Of a stretch of DNA of 38,825 bases, positions 1 to 6,640 are shown piece by piece. The notes below the pieces were generated by a model. It was given only the letters and a program-made list of their open reading frames with translations, did not search any database and had not been told where the DNA came from. Numbering within the stretch: the stretch's first letter is position 1; the number at the start of each line of letters is the position of its first letter. Made by a program: the position numbers and the translations under genes. Where the stretch lies: positions 1-38,825 of the forward strand of contig JAXHUH010000138.1 in assembly GCA_034211175.1 (NCBI GenBank). Direction: 5' to 3'. Source of the DNA: JAXHUH01 sp034211175 (GTDB lineage: Bacteria > Actinomycetota > Acidimicrobiia > Acidimicrobiales > CAIXPF01).

Positions 1-128
1 GCGCCGGCGTCGGTGGCGGTGGGGATGAGGTAGCAGAGGGTGGCGATGATGGCGATCGCGGCGGCGAGGGCGGTGCGCTGCACGATGGCGGCGGGGGTGG
101 TGCTGAGGGGAAGGGTGGTGGCGTTCAT
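1..128 (-). CDS. N-terminus of a membrane protein (partial)
   Basis: A leftward reading frame starts at the ATG whose complement is 126-128 and runs off the window edge. It encodes about 42 residues beginning MNATTLPLSTTPAA, followed by a hydrophobic Ala/Ile-rich segment (IAIIATLCYLI) that looks like a signal anchor or first membrane helix. A GGGAG ribosome-binding site lies about 7 bases upstream of the start, which supports this frame over the rightward frame on the other strand. The family cannot be identified from so short a piece. It is divergent from the TetR gene, so the two may share a control region. Confidence 0.55.
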   Translation of the reverse strand, partial: MNATTLPLSTTPAAIVQRTALAAAIAIIATLCYLIPTATDAG

Positions 129-287
129 CGGTGTGCTCCCGGATCGACGACAACTGCTCTCCGTGATGGGCCACACACTGACGGTCGTGTTTCTGGACGC
201 TATGGATGGGTGCTCAGGTGTCCATCAAGAAACCCTCAACAAACCCCCCCCGGCTCAGCCCGTCCCCCAGCGGCCGGTGACCCGGCC

Positions 288-320
288 GTTCATGTCGAAC
301 TCACATGTTCGGGCGCGAAC
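288..320. promoter_or_regulatory. Two GTTC/GAAC inverted repeats in the divergent intergenic region
   Basis: GTTC-N5-GAAC (288-300) is followed by GTTCG-N4-CGAAC (307-320). The two have related arms and lie between the leftward membrane protein and the TetR gene. They could be repressor or activator sites. Apart from these and the palindrome at 402-416, nothing else is recognised in the gene-free stretch 129-437, apart from a C-rich run near 245. Confidence 0.35.
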
Positions 321-401
321 GTGCGGGTCGTGCCCTCGTGTCGCCGCTCACGCCGCGCCCCGCTGTGACCGATGCAACAGAATCCTGCACCATCTGCAGC
401 A

Positions 402-416
402 TTGCACCCTGTGCAA
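402..416. promoter_or_regulatory. Perfect palindrome TTGCAC-CCT-GTGCAA, candidate TetR operator
   Basis: A perfect 6-3-6 inverted repeat, surrounded by further TGCA cores at about 374-399. It lies just upstream of the GTG at 438 and inside the longer TetR reading frame that would start at ATG 372. Operators of TetR repressors usually lie upstream of the regulator gene, so autoregulation is a reasonable inference. The binding protein is not proven. Confidence 0.5.
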
Positions 417-437
417 CGTTCGCTATCGTCGCTCCCC

Positions 438-1082
438 GTGCCCATCGAACGTCCCGGACGTCGGGAGCGCCGCAAGCAGGAGACGAGGCGAGCGCTCATC
501 CATGCCGCGTTGCGCCTGGCCACCGAGCGGGGCGTCGACGGGGTCACCGTGGAGATGATCACCGACGCCGCCGACGTCTCGCCCCGGACGTTCTTCAACT
601 ACTTCTCCTCGAAGGACGAAGCCCTGGTGTGCCTGGTCGAGTCCGACGGGTTGCTGGCGACTCTCGAGGCGCACGAGGTGTCCGGCGACCCGTTCGTGGC
701 GCTGCGTGCGGTCGTGCGGGAGCATGCGGCCGCGGTCATGGACGACGCCGCCGAGTGGCGGATGCGCCTCGCGCTCATCCGCTCCCACCCCGACCTGAAG
801 GCCCGCTTCGCCGCCACGCTCGAGCCGCTCGAGCAGGGGATGATCGAGGTGGTGGCCCGACGGTGGGGCTTCGACGCCGAGCGGGACGTCTACCCGTCCC
901 TGGTGTGCGTCGCCGCGCTCGCCGCCGGGCGGATCGCCCTGCGCCTCTGGCTCGAGACGGGCGGCGAGCGAGCGGTGACGGCGCTCGTGGACGAGGCGTT
1001 CGACCTCATCGCCGCCGGGATCCCGCCGCCCGATCGGCTCCCGGCGGACCCGTCCGCAGGCCCCTCGGCCATCGCCTCGTGA
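438..1082 (+). CDS. TetR/AcrR family transcriptional regulator
   Basis: A TetR-type repressor of 214 residues from GTG 438, or 236 from ATG 372. Near the N-terminus is a typical helix-turn-helix: RRKQETRRALIHAALRLATERG, then VTVEMITDAADVSPRTFFNYFSSKDE. The remainder is a helical ligand-binding domain of normal length with no recognisable specificity. Neither start has a clear ribosome-binding site. GTG 438 is preferred because the longer version would place the palindrome at 402-416 inside the coding region and would add an unconserved-looking tail. The MMPL-type transporter follows 85 bases downstream on the same strand, so this protein probably senses a compound and controls that exporter. 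That role is inferred from position. Confidence 0.88.
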   Translation: MPIERPGRRERRKQETRRALIHAALRLATERGVDGVTVEMITDAADVSPRTFFNYFSSKDEALVCLVESDGLLATLEAHEVSGDPFVALRAVVREHAAAVMDDAAEWRMRLALIRSHPDLKARFAATLEPLEQGMIEVVARRWGFDAERDVYPSLVCVAALAAGRIALRLWLETGGERAVTALVDEAFDLIAAGIPPPDRLPADPSAGPSAIAS

Positions 1083-1099
1083 CGTCGTTCGTGACGCGG

Positions 1100-1117
1100 C
1101 GGCCGGGTCGCCGGCCG
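1100..1117 (+). terminator. GC-rich hairpin between TetR gene and transporter
   Basis: A 7-bp perfect stem (CGGCCGG / CCGGCCG) with a GTCG loop lies 18 bases after the TetR stop and 50 bases before the transporter start. There is no T tract. It could be a weak terminator, an attenuator or a protein-binding palindrome. Confidence 0.35.
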
Positions 1118-1167
1118 AACACCTGACCACCCCCGAAGAACCCCCACCCCCGAGAGGAAACCCGACC

Positions 1168-2760
1168 GTGCTCAGCAGACTTGGCCGATGGTGTCACGAC
1201 CGTCGCGGCATCGTCCTCATCGCCTGGCTGGCGGTGCTGCTCGTCGTCGGCGGACTCACCGGTTCGGCCGGCAGCAACTTCAGCTCCGAGTTCTCCCTCC
1301 CCGACGTCGAGAGCTCGCGGGGGCTCGACACCCTCGACCAGCACTTCGGCGGGCAGGGCGCCGGGCTGAGCGGCAACATCGTCTACCGCGCCTCGCAGGG
1401 TGTGACCGACGAGCAGGTCGCCGCCGAGATGTCGGCGTTCTTCGACGAGGTCGCCGCCTTCGAGTCGACGACCGTGGTGAGCCCCTACGCCGAGCAGGGT
1501 GTGCGCCAGATCAGCGAGACCGGCGAGATCGCCTACGCGTCGGTCGAGATGCCCCGTGACTTCTCGATCTCGGACGCCCAGGAGGTGGCCGAGGAGATCA
1601 AGGACGCCGCGCCGCAGATCGACGGCGTCGAGATCGAGTACGGCGGCGACATCTTCGCCGAGTTCGAGCCGCCGGAGTCGGAGATCCTCGGCCTGGCGTT
1701 CGCCATCGTCATCCTCATCGTGTCGTTCGGCTCGGTGCTGGCGATGGGCCTGCCGATCGGCACCGCCATCGCCGGCATCGGCGTCGGCTCCGCACTGGTC
1801 ACGCTGCTCTCCCACGCCGTCGAGATGCCCGACTTCACCACCACGCTGGCGGTGATGATCGGCCTCGGCGTCGGCATCGACTACGCGCTGTTCATCGTCA
1901 CCCGCTACCGCGAGGGCCTGGCCGCGGGCATGGCCTCGAACGCGGCCGCCGGCGTGGCCATCAACACGGCCGGCCGGGCTGTTCTCTTCGCCGGGACCAC
2001 CGTCGTCATCTCGCTGCTCGGGATGATCCTCATGGGCGTCGAGTTCACCTCCGGCCTCGGCATCGGCGCCGCCATCACCGTCGCGGTGACGATGGTGGCG
2101 TCGGTGACCCTGCTCCCCGCGCTGCTCGGCTTCGCCCAGCACCGGGTCGAGCTGACCCGTTGGCGGGGGCTCGTCGCCGCCGGCCTCGTCGCCCTGTCGC
2201 TCGTGTTCTTCGGGCTGAGCGTCGGCCAGGCCGCCGTCCTCGTCGCGCTGTCGCTCGCCGCGGTCGTGCTCGTCGCCGGCACGTTCTTCGGGCCGCTCAA
2301 GGCCGAGGTGCCGAAGCGGGCGGAGAAGCCGGTCGAGCGCACGCTGCCGTACCGGTGGAGTCGGCTCATCCAGCGCTACCCGTGGCCGTCGGCCATCATC
2401 GGCGTCGTCGTGCTCCTCGCGCTCGCCGCGCCGGTCCTCGGACTGCGCCTCGGCTTCTCCGATGCCGGGAACTACCCGGAGGACACCACGACCCGGCAGG
2501 CCTACGACATGCTCGCCGAGGGGTTCGGCCCCGGCTTCAACGGCCCCCTGCTCATCACCGCCGAGCTGCCGTTCCGCTACGACCTGGCCCAGCTCGAGGC
2601 CGTGACCGGCGCGCTCAACACCACCGACGGCGTCCAGTTCGCGACCCCGGCGGCGCTGAGCGACCCGAACTCGCCGCAGGCGGCGCTGTGGACCGTCTTC
2701 CCGACGACGTCGCCCCAGGACGCGGCCACCGCCGAGCTCGTCAACGAGCTGCGCGACTAG
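1168..2760 (+). CDS. MMPL/RND-type transporter, N-terminal part, ends at in-frame TAG
   Basis: First part of an MMPL-family transporter (RND superfamily, proton-driven export of lipids or drugs across the inner membrane). It has 530 residues from GTG 1168, with a GAGAGGAAA ribosome-binding site just upstream. A first membrane helix lies at about 14-34, then a large extracytoplasmic domain. A helix bundle contains the family motif GLGVGIDYALFIVTRYRE, and a further helix near 405-425 opens the second repeat. The frame stops at TAG 2758-2760 after LVNELRD, in the middle of the second extracytoplasmic domain. The same frame continues without a gap into 2761-3498. The full family unit would be about 776 residues. 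Alone this part lacks the second transmembrane bundle and is probably non-functional unless the stop is read through or the second part is made separately. Confidence 0.85.
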   Translation: MLSRLGRWCHDRRGIVLIAWLAVLLVVGGLTGSAGSNFSSEFSLPDVESSRGLDTLDQHFGGQGAGLSGNIVYRASQGVTDEQVAAEMSAFFDEVAAFESTTVVSPYAEQGVRQISETGEIAYASVEMPRDFSISDAQEVAEEIKDAAPQIDGVEIEYGGDIFAEFEPPESEILGLAFAIVILIVSFGSVLAMGLPIGTAIAGIGVGSALVTLLSHAVEMPDFTTTLAVMIGLGVGIDYALFIVTRYREGLAAGMASNAAAGVAINTAGRAVLFAGTTVVISLLGMILMGVEFTSGLGIGAAITVAVTMVASVTLLPALLGFAQHRVELTRWRGLVAAGLVALSLVFFGLSVGQAAVLVALSLAAVVLVAGTFFGPLKAEVPKRAEKPVERTLPYRWSRLIQRYPWPSAIIGVVVLLALAAPVLGLRLGFSDAGNYPEDTTTRQAYDMLAEGFGPGFNGPLLITAELPFRYDLAQLEAVTGALNTTDGVQFATPAALSDPNSPQAALWTVFPTTSPQDAATAELVNELRD

Positions 2761-3498
2761 GTGCTCCCGTCGTTCTTCGCCGACACCGACGTGAGCACGG
2801 CCATCACCGGCCAGGTCGCCATCGGCGTCGACTCCTCCGAGTTCCTCTCGGCCCGGATGCCGCTGTTCTTCGGGGTCGTGCTCGCCCTGTCGTTCCTGCT
2901 GCTGATGGCGGTCTTCCGCTCGGTGCTCGTGCCGCTGAAGGCCGTGATCATGAACCTGATCTCGATCGGCGCCGCCTACGGCTTCGTCGTGATCATCTTC
3001 CAGTGGGGTTGGGGCGCCGAGCTGCTCGGTGTCGGCAAGGAAGGGCCCATCGAGCCGTTCGTGCCGATGATGATGTTCGCCATCGTCTTCGGGCTCTCGA
3101 TGGACTACGAGGTCTTCCTGCTCTCCCGGGTGAAGGAGGAGTACGACGGCCACCGTGACAACGGTCGTGCCGTCGCCGACGGCCTCGCCGCCACCGCCCG
3201 GGTGATCACCGCCGCCGCGGCGATCATGGTGTTCGTGTTCGGCAGCTTCGTCCTCGAGACCGACCGCATCATCAAGCTGTTCGGCATCGGCCTGGCCAGC
3301 GCGATCGCGCTCGACGCCACCATCGTTCGGATGCTGCTGGTGCCGGCCACGATGGAGCTGCTCGGCGACCTCAACTGGTGGCTGCCGAAGTGGTTGGACC
3401 GCCTCCTGCCCAAGATCGACGTCGAGGGCACCCACTCGGGTGACGACGCCGAGGGCGATCGGCCCGACACCGACGAGCGGCTGCACGCCGGCGTCTGA
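2761..3498 (+). CDS. MMPL/RND-type transporter, C-terminal part after in-frame stop
   Basis: Continues the reading frame of the preceding transporter directly after TAG 2758-2760. The first codon after the stop is GTG, so re-initiation could give a 245-residue product beginning MLPSFFADTDVST. No good ribosome-binding site precedes it. The piece holds the end of the second extracytoplasmic loop and the second transmembrane bundle. That bundle includes the family motif GLSMDYEVFLLSRVKEEY, which mirrors the motif of the first part. In intact relatives the sequence runs through this point (LRD-x-VLP), so one codon has probably mutated to TAG. CAG or GAG would each need a single change. Alternatives are a sequencing error or amber readthrough. 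The acidic tail (GTHSGDDAEGDRPDTDE) is intact. Confidence 0.75.
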   Translation: MLPSFFADTDVSTAITGQVAIGVDSSEFLSARMPLFFGVVLALSFLLLMAVFRSVLVPLKAVIMNLISIGAAYGFVVIIFQWGWGAELLGVGKEGPIEPFVPMMMFAIVFGLSMDYEVFLLSRVKEEYDGHRDNGRAVADGLAATARVITAAAAIMVFVFGSFVLETDRIIKLFGIGLASAIALDATIVRMLLVPATMELLGDLNWWLPKWLDRLLPKIDVEGTHSGDDAEGDRPDTDERLHAGV

Positions 3499-3549
3499 GC
3501 GGGCCCACCCGGGTTCGACATCAGCGAGGAGCGGTGGTGTCGTAGTGCT

Positions 3550-3579
3550 CGATGGGGTGCGACCGTTCGCGCCCCATCG
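3550..3579 (+). other. Strong hairpin upstream of ABC exporter operon
   Basis: CGATGGGG pairs with CCCCATCG, then a T-G wobble, then GCG pairs with CGC, around the loop ACCGTT. The stem has 12 pairs. It sits 51 bases after the transporter stop and 30 before the TTG start of the ABC ATPase. It may end transcription from the transporter or act as a leader structure for the ABC operon. No T tract follows. Confidence 0.45.
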
Positions 3580-3609
3580 GGCCAGCCGTCGAGCCGGGGA
3601 GATCGCACG

Positions 3610-4623
3610 TTGGGACCTACGTCAGCCTCCGCCTCGCCGTCGGCCGCCGGAGGGGCGGAGCCGCGCCCCGGCGCGGAGGATGCCGTCGTCGTCACCCGGG
3701 GCCTGACCAAGACCTACCCGGGCGGCATCGAGGCGGTGTGCGACCTCGACCTGGAGATCCACCGGGGCGAGGTGTTCGGGCTGCTCGGGCCCAACGGTGC
3801 CGGCAAGAGCACGACCGCCGGCATGCTCACCACCCGGGTCGTCCCGACCGCCGGCCGGGCCGAGGTCGCCGGGGCCGACGTCGTCGCCGAACCGGCCCGG
3901 GTGAAGCAGATCATCGGGGTCGTGCCCCAGACCAACACGCTCGACCGGGCGCTCGACGTTCGCGAGAACCTCTACTGGCACGGTCGCTACTTCGGCTGGT
4001 CCGCCCGGGCGGCGCGGCGCCGCAGCGACGAGCTGCTGGCCCGCTTCCGGCTCGAGCGCTTCGCCAACGCGCCGGTGCTCGCCCTGTCCGGCGGCATGGC
4101 CCAGCGGCTGATGGTGGCCCGGGCAGTGTTCCACGAGCCCGACATCCTCTTCCTCGACGAGCCGACCTCGGGCCTCGACCCGCAGAGCCGCCTGGCGCTG
4201 TGGGAGCTGCTGCGTGAGCAGCACGACGCGGGCCGGACCATCCTCCTCACCACGCACTACATGGAGGAGGCCGACGCCCTGTGCGACCGGGTGGCGATCA
4301 TCGACCACGGTCGCCTCCTGGCGCTCGACACGCCCGCCCGGCTCAAGGCGGGCGTGTCGGCCGACACGATCGTGACCGTGCGCAGCGACGGTCCACCCGA
4401 GCGGCTCGCCGACGCCCTGACGGGCTCGGTCGCAGGCCTCGATCGGGCCGAGGTGAGCGGTGAGGACGTCCGGCTGTCGGTCCGGGGCGCCGACGGCGTC
4501 GTGCCCGCGGTCGTCGCGGCCGCCGATTCGGCCGGGTTGACCATCACCGACCTGACCTCGGCACCACCCACCCTCGAGACCGTGTTCATCGAGCTGACCG
4601 GCACGGAGCTGCGCGAACGATGA
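3610..4623 (+). CDS. ABC-2 type exporter, ATP-binding protein (DrrA-like)
   Basis: ATPase subunit of an ABC-2 exporter, 337 residues. Start TTG 3610 is chosen because GGGGAG (3596-3601) lies 8 bases upstream. Walker A is GPNGAGKS at 60-67. The signature LSGGMAQR is followed by the Walker B run DILFLDEPTSGLD and the switch histidine in LLTTHYMEEAD. The roughly 90-residue C-terminal part after the ATPase core (DTPARLKAGVSADTIV and onward) is typical of the DrrA/daunorubicin-resistance group and ends TVFIELTGTELRER. The gene overlaps the permease gene by four bases (ATGA), so the two are translationally coupled. The substrate cannot be read from the sequence; relatives export drugs, lipids or polyketides. 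The residues before the core are an unconserved-looking tail. Confidence 0.9.
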   Translation: MGPTSASASPSAAGGAEPRPGAEDAVVVTRGLTKTYPGGIEAVCDLDLEIHRGEVFGLLGPNGAGKSTTAGMLTTRVVPTAGRAEVAGADVVAEPARVKQIIGVVPQTNTLDRALDVRENLYWHGRYFGWSARAARRRSDELLARFRLERFANAPVLALSGGMAQRLMVARAVFHEPDILFLDEPTSGLDPQSRLALWELLREQHDAGRTILLTTHYMEEADALCDRVAIIDHGRLLALDTPARLKAGVSADTIVTVRSDGPPERLADALTGSVAGLDRAEVSGEDVRLSVRGADGVVPAVVAAADSAGLTITDLTSAPPTLETVFIELTGTELRER

Positions 4624-5567
4624 CCGACCAACGTGACGTGGCCGCCTCCGCCACCGACGGCGCCGGGGTCGTGACCGACCCCGAGGAGGCACCGGAGGCG
4701 CCGGCCGACGGCGCCGACGGCCCCCCGGTGGCGTCGGGTGACGAGGGGCCCGGCATCCGCAGCTCCCGGCGGGCGTCGCTCGAGGCATTCCGGGCGTTGC
4801 TGCTGCGCGACCTCTACGTGCTGCGCAAGGACCTCAAGCAGTTCCTGCCCCGCACGATCATGCAGCCGGTGCTGCTGATGTTCGTGTTCACCTACGTGTT
4901 CCCGAAGATCGGCCAGGGCCCGGTCGCCGACGCCGGGGAGCAGTTCTCCACGGTGCTCGTCGCCGGCGTGGTCGCCCTGTCGATGCTGTTCCAGGGGATC
5001 CAGGCGGTGGCGCTGACCCTGGTCAACGAGTTCGGCACGACCAAGGAGATCGAGGACCGGGTCCTCGCCCCGATCCCCGTCGCCTGGGTCGCCGTGCAGA
5101 AGGTGGCGACGGGCGCGCTCAACGCCTTGTTCGCGGCGGCGATCGTCTTCCCGGTCGCCGCCGTGGTGCCGGCGACCGACGTGCGCCTCGACGTGTCGTG
5201 GCCCGTGCTCGTCACCCTGTTGCCGCTGGCCGCGGTGATGTCGGCCGCGCTGGGGCTCACGTTCGGCACGTTCTTCGAGCCCCGCCAGGTGTCGATCCTG
5301 TTCGGGATCATCATCCTGCCGATCACGTTCCTCGGCGGCATCTACTACCCGTGGACCGCGCTCGACCCGATCGAGATCGCCGGCGTGCCGTGGCTGAAGA
5401 TCCTGGTGCTGGCCAACCCGCTGCTCTACGTGTGCGAGGGCCTGCGGGCCGCCCTGACGTCGGTCGACCACATGTCGCTGGTCGCCGTCTATCCCGCACT
5501 CGTCGGGTTCACGGCGCTGTTCCTGTGGCGCGGCATCGCCGGGTTCCGCCGGCGGGTGCTCACCTGA
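4620..5567 (+). CDS. ABC-2 type exporter, permease (DrrB-like)
   Basis: Membrane partner of the preceding ATPase, 315 residues. A Pro/Ala/Asp-rich cytosolic tail of about 45 residues is followed by the amphipathic entry helix (FRALLLRDLYVLRKDLKQFLPRTI) and about six membrane helices. These include MQPVLLMFVFTYVFP, a segment around VLVAGVVALSMLFQG, and the late motif SILFGIIILPITFLGGIYYPW that is common in this family. The start overlaps the ATPase stop by four bases. The gene converges on mscL with only four bases between the stop codons, leaving no space for a separate terminator. The substrate is unknown. Confidence 0.88.
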   Translation: MTDQRDVAASATDGAGVVTDPEEAPEAPADGADGPPVASGDEGPGIRSSRRASLEAFRALLLRDLYVLRKDLKQFLPRTIMQPVLLMFVFTYVFPKIGQGPVADAGEQFSTVLVAGVVALSMLFQGIQAVALTLVNEFGTTKEIEDRVLAPIPVAWVAVQKVATGALNALFAAAIVFPVAAVVPATDVRLDVSWPVLVTLLPLAAVMSAALGLTFGTFFEPRQVSILFGIIILPITFLGGIYYPWTALDPIEIAGVPWLKILVLANPLLYVCEGLRAALTSVDHMSLVAVYPALVGFTALFLWRGIAGFRRRVLT

Positions 5568-5571
5568 GGCG

Positions 5572-5967
5572 TCAGCCGCGCTGGCGGGCGAGCAGGTCGC
5601 GGATCTCCCGCAGGAGCACGGCCTCGTCGGTCGGCGTCGGCTCCTCCTCGGGCTTGCCCTGACCGTGGAGCCGCCGGGCCTGGAGCGTGTCGTACGCCTT
5701 CACCATGAAGAACACGGCGGTGAGGATGATGACGAAGTTGATCACGTCGGTGATGAACGCCCCGACGAACACGTCGCCCTCGCCGACGCCGAACGTCACG
5801 CTGCGGAAGTTCGACTCGCCGAAGACGGCGCCGATGAACGCCATCACGATGTTGTTCACGAAGCTCTGAACGATCAGGGCGACCTGGGCGGCGACGATGA
5901 ACGCGACCGCCATCTCGATGAGGTTGCCCCGGAGGATGAACTTCTTCAGCTCGGAAAGCAGGTTCAC
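5572..5967 (-). CDS. mscL: Large-conductance mechanosensitive channel MscL
   Basis: Homopentameric tension-gated channel that releases solutes during osmotic downshock, 131 residues from a GTG start. The order matches MscL: an N-terminal amphipathic helix (LLSELKKFILRGNLIEMAVAF), TM1 (about 18-40), an extracellular loop (about 45-68), TM2 (FITDVINFVIILTAVFFMV) and a charged C-terminal helical bundle (EAVLLREIRDLLARQRG). The TM1 pore stretch reads AFIVAAQVALIVQSFVNNIV, whereas many members have a Gly-rich VAVVIGAAFG-type run. This copy is therefore somewhat divergent and may gate differently. A weak AGGGA lies upstream of the start. Confidence 0.88.
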   Translation of the reverse strand: MNLLSELKKFILRGNLIEMAVAFIVAAQVALIVQSFVNNIVMAFIGAVFGESNFRSVTFGVGEGDVFVGAFITDVINFVIILTAVFFMVKAYDTLQARRLHGQGKPEEEPTPTDEAVLLREIRDLLARQRG

Positions 5968-6075
5968 GTTCTCGATCCCTGGTCAGGTGACGCTCTCGGG
6001 CGGAACCCTACGGCCGGTCACGAGCCGCGCGGCACATCCATCGGGCCCGGCGACCGACGTCACGCGCCCGACGAT

Positions 6076-6125
6076 GGTTGACCCAGGTGGGGGAGGGGTA
6101 CGGGATCCGGCGGGCGCTCCGCCGG
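6076..6125 (+). promoter_or_regulatory. Possible stress-sigma promoter and leader hairpin
   Basis: GGTTG (6076-6080), a 15-base spacer and GGGTAC (6096-6101) resemble the GTTT-N14-16-GGGTAT promoters of SigB-type actinobacterial stress sigma factors. Immediately downstream, CCGGCGG-N5-CCGCCGG (6107-6125) would form a 7-bp hairpin in the 5' untranslated leader. The next gene is a small stress-type membrane protein, which fits. The match is short and remains tentative. Confidence 0.33.
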
Positions 6126-6154
6126 GGCGCACACCGAGAACGAGGGAGTGCGTG

Positions 6155-6433
6155 ATGTTGAGTTTCCTGATCTACCTGTTCATCATCGGCATCATCGCCG
6201 GGTTCGCCGCCCGGCTGCTGGTGCCCGGCAAGGACCCGATGAGCTTCTGGGGCACCGTGGCCCTCGGCGTCGTCGGCTCGTTCGTCGGCGGGTTCCTCGG
6301 CTGGGCGCTGTTCGGCGAGGACCTGGCCGAGGGCGCGCTGCAGGCCTCGGGCATCATCGGCTCGGTCATCGGCGCCATCATCGTCCTGCTCATCTATCGG
6401 GCGGTCGGTGGCCGCTCGAAGATCCGCCTCTGA
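6155..6433 (+). CDS. GlsB/YeaQ/YmgE family small membrane protein
   Basis: A 92-residue membrane protein with three hydrophobic segments: LSFLIYLFIIGIIAGFAARLLVPG, WGTVALGVVGSFVGGFLGWALFG and ASGIIGSVIGAIIVLLIYRAVGG. The pattern of Gly-rich helices and the PGKDP turn are typical of the transglycosylase-associated / GlsB family. Members are often induced by general stress, but their biochemical role is not settled. Start ATG 6155 is chosen because GAGGGAG lies 7 bases upstream; the frame is open further upstream but lacks family sequence. GTG 6152 is an equally close alternative. The gene stands alone, with terminator-like hairpins after it. Confidence 0.85.
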   Translation: MLSFLIYLFIIGIIAGFAARLLVPGKDPMSFWGTVALGVVGSFVGGFLGWALFGEDLAEGALQASGIIGSVIGAIIVLLIYRAVGGRSKIRL

Positions 6434-6448
6434 CGAACCCCACGACGA

Positions 6449-6467
6449 ACCGGGTCCCGGACCCGGT
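6449..6467 (+). terminator. Hairpin after GlsB-family gene
   Basis: A 19-base perfect palindrome with a single central base (ACCGGGTCC-C-GGACCCGGT) begins 15 bases after the stop codon. As RNA it gives an 8-bp stem with a three-base loop. No T run follows, as is usual at this GC content. Confidence 0.5.
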
Positions 6468-6535
6468 GTCGGAGCGCCTCGCCGGCTGATCCGCGGGCGC
6501 TCTGACCAGGAACAACACAAGGTCCCGCACCGCGA

Positions 6536-6569
6536 CGAGGGTGGGTGGCACACATGCCGCCCACCCTCG
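6536..6569. terminator. Strong hairpin upstream of ROK regulator promoter
   Basis: CGAGGGTGGG (6536-6545) pairs with CCCACCCTCG (6560-6569). A T-G wobble and GGC/GCC then extend the stem to 14 pairs around ACACAT. It probably insulates the GlcNAc locus from the upstream gene and could work on both strands. Confidence 0.55.
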
Positions 6570-6606
6570 TTCGCGTCCCGGCGGAGGTCGGTGCCGCCGG
6601 ACCGAC

Positions 6607-6636
6607 TTGCCTTACTTTGGTAAAGAGATAAAGTAA
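6607..6636 (+). promoter_or_regulatory. ROK gene promoter overlapped by palindromic operator
   Basis: TTGCCT (6607-6612), a 16-base spacer and TAAAGT (6629-6634) form a plausible -35/-10 pair. A perfect inverted repeat TTACTTT-N11-AAAGTAA (6612-6618 and 6630-6636) covers the edges of this promoter in an AT-rich island unlike its surroundings. The ATG of the ROK regulator follows the -10 by only 6 bases, so the mRNA is probably leaderless or nearly so. ROK repressors typically bind AT-rich palindromes, so this is the likely autoregulatory operator and may also control the sugar operon. Confidence 0.62.
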
Positions 6637-6640
6637 CGGC

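Noticed and set aside
40..558. A 172-residue rightward frame at the left edge
   Set aside because: It is Cys/Arg-rich with no domain and overlaps the leftward membrane-protein start and the TetR control region, both better supported.
2758..2760. Selenocysteine or pyrrolysine decoding at the internal stop
   Set aside because: Selenocysteine uses TGA. Pyrrolysine has no expected role in MMPL transporters, and no supporting genes are in the window.
1006..3486. An 826-residue open frame on the minus strand opposite the MMPL transporter
   Set aside because: It is rich in His, Asp, Arg and Gly with no domain, the normal look of the antisense frame of a GC-rich gene. The plus strand has clear family motifs.
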